A DNA stretch of 64,000 bases, taken from positions 1,364,001 through 1,428,000 of the forward strand of contig CAVYQL010000003.1 of the NCBI GenBank assembly GCA_963770645.1, given 5' to 3'. Source of the stretch: Bog-473 sp963770645. Lineage in GTDB: Bacteria > Actinomycetota > Acidimicrobiia > Acidimicrobiales > RAAP-2. The position numbers and the translations under genes were made by a program. Position 1 is the first letter of the stretch. Every line of letters begins with the position of its first letter. Positions 63,181-64,000 of this stretch are shown piece by piece. A model generated the notes under the pieces. It was not told where the DNA came from and searched no databases. It saw only the letters and a list, made by a program, of their open reading frames with translations.

Positions 63181-64000
63181 CTAGACCGAAGCTGTCCGCA
63201 CCGAACGGGCCAGCTCCAAGAAAGAGACCAGGCGGCGTACCAGGTCGCGGTCAGGCCCGACCAGCCCGCTGATCCCCGGGGTCCCCAGGTAGCCGGTCAT
63301 GAAGGATCGGCGGTTCCTGGCTTCCCAGGCCGCGCCGAGCGAGGCCAACCCGAGACGCCCGGCTGGGTCCCGTTCCGCCGCGGCTGCCCTGGTGGCCTCG
63401 TGCATCGACCACAGGAGGTCGGAGACGTCGGCCAGTGGGGTACGGCGCCCTGGTGACGAGCCGCCGGCCAGGACGCCTCCGGGCTCGCAATCGCTGAGCA
63501 CCCAGCCCTGGTCCGTGCGCGCCGTCCGGGTGAGCTGGAAGTCGCCGTGCGTCCGGATGACCGGGAGCCGACCCTCTGCCTCGCGCAGCCACTTGAGCAG
63601 GTCGGCGAGGCCGGGCGCCTGGAGCAGGCTCGCGTCGGCCCCGGCGATCTCCGCCTCGGCCGCGTGCACACAATCGATGACCGGCTCGTGGTGACGCAGG
63701 AAGGCGCGGTCGAGGGCGAGATGCATGCGGGCCGTCATGGTGCCCAGCGCCCGCGCTTCGTCGCCGAAGTCACCTCCGGCCGCCTCGGGCGATCCTCTTG
63801 ACGCGTAGAGGTCACGCAGGGATGTCATGGCCAGAGCCCAGCCCCCAGAGCGGTCGGCCAGCGGCTCTTGCACGACCCCGAGGTCGCGCCCCTGCCAGAC
63901 CCAGCGCACCAGCGGCGCGGCGACGTGGTTGAAGCCGACATCGTCCAGTGCGACCATCACGTCGACGTCGGGACGCGGCACGTCGGCGAGCCACGGAAAG
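63181..64000 (-). CDS. maltokinase/aminoglycoside-phosphotransferase-fold protein, start beyond the window
   Basis: Partial; the frame is open to base 64000 with FPWLADVPRPDVDVMVAL, so the N-terminus is missing. Kinase features: catalytic loop RTHGDFQLTRTARTDQGWVL (HGDxQL, where the usual loop Asn is replaced by Leu or Thr), followed by LSDCEPGG, whose Asp would bind magnesium (normally DFEG), and PLADVSDLLWSMHEATR. This is the layout of actinobacterial maltokinases (Mak/Pep2), which phosphorylate maltose in the trehalose-glycogen route. The galT neighbour fits a sugar role. Confidence 0.78.
   Translation of the reverse strand, partial: FPWLADVPRPDVDVMVALDDVGFNHVAAPLVRWVWQGRDLGVVQEPLADRSGGWALAMTSLRDLYASRGSPEAAGGDFGDEARALGTMTARMHLALDRAFLRHHEPVIDCVHAAEAEIAGADASLLQAPGLADLLKWLREAEGRLPVIRTHGDFQLTRTARTDQGWVLSDCEPGGVLAGGSSPGRRTPLADVSDLLWSMHEATRAAAAERDPAGRLGLASLGAAWEARNRRSFMTGYLGTPGISGLVGPDRDLVRRLVSFLELARSVRTASV

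Overview
The window is GC-rich DNA from an actinobacterium. Signs are GTG/TTG starts, dense ATGA/GTGA gene couplings, secA-prfB-ftsEX synteny, a Tad (Flp) pilus locus, CaiB and acyl-CoA dehydrogenase genes, a GSII-type glutamine synthetase and an F420-type flavoprotein. An uncultured member of class Acidimicrobiia is my best guess; that is inference, since no rRNA is present.

Layout. 0-4 kb: CoA-ester catabolism (acyl-CoA dehydrogenase, CaiB-type CoA-transferase, amidohydrolase) and msrB. 4-6.2 kb: an ssb and small unknowns. 6.2-12.1 kb: a minus-strand housekeeping run, secA > prfB > ftsE > ftsX. 13.1-14.7 kb: an ECF sigma factor fused to a membrane anchor and a long Gly/Val/Thr/Ser repeat tail. 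14.9-15.9 kb: glutamine synthetase II. 16.3-26.0 kb: a complete Tad pilus locus, with a Flp pilin and LuxR-type regulator, cpaB-tadZ-tadA-tadB-tadC on the minus strand and tadE-tadG-prepilin peptidase divergent. 26-34 kb: mixed metabolism (epimerase with TetR regulator, PhyH dioxygenase, amidase, D-amino-acid-type PLP enzyme, PRC-barrel protein, MFS exporter). 34-38.8 kb: a zinc-type ABC importer operon divergent from an ArsR sensor and a Fur/Zur repressor, with a Zur-like inverted repeat between them. 38.9-45 kb: a looser accessory stretch (PAP2 phosphatase, aquaporin, two methyltransferases, an NTF2-like protein, an ORFan of lower GC, a cysteine desulfurase remnant). 45-48.5 kb: SDR and DHA2 exporter divergent from an ECF sigma factor with a SnoaL tail. 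48.6 kb: tRNA-Ala(CGC) and a GlpR/SepX-like membrane protein. 49.7-57.6 kb: assimilatory sulfate reduction as two divergent operons. 57.8-61.4 kb: a 1189-residue surface protein with a beta-propeller, eight Ig-like domains and a Cys/Gly tail. 61.5-64 kb: a membrane protein, galT and a kinase-like gene running off the end.

The most interesting system is the sulfur locus. The siroheme sulfite reductase is translationally coupled to an FrhB-family, two-[4Fe-4S] F420-binding flavoprotein, which suggests that F420H2 rather than NADPH or ferredoxin supplies electrons for assimilatory sulfite reduction. A perfect 8+3+8 palindrome sits between the two divergent sulfur operons.

Several reading frames are broken by single-base indels in short G/C runs (the CaiB-type gene twice, prfB, probably an ArsR gene and a small membrane-protein gene). 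Because prfB is normally essential, uncorrected sequencing indels are the likeliest cause, and starts and stops near G/C runs should be read with that in mind.
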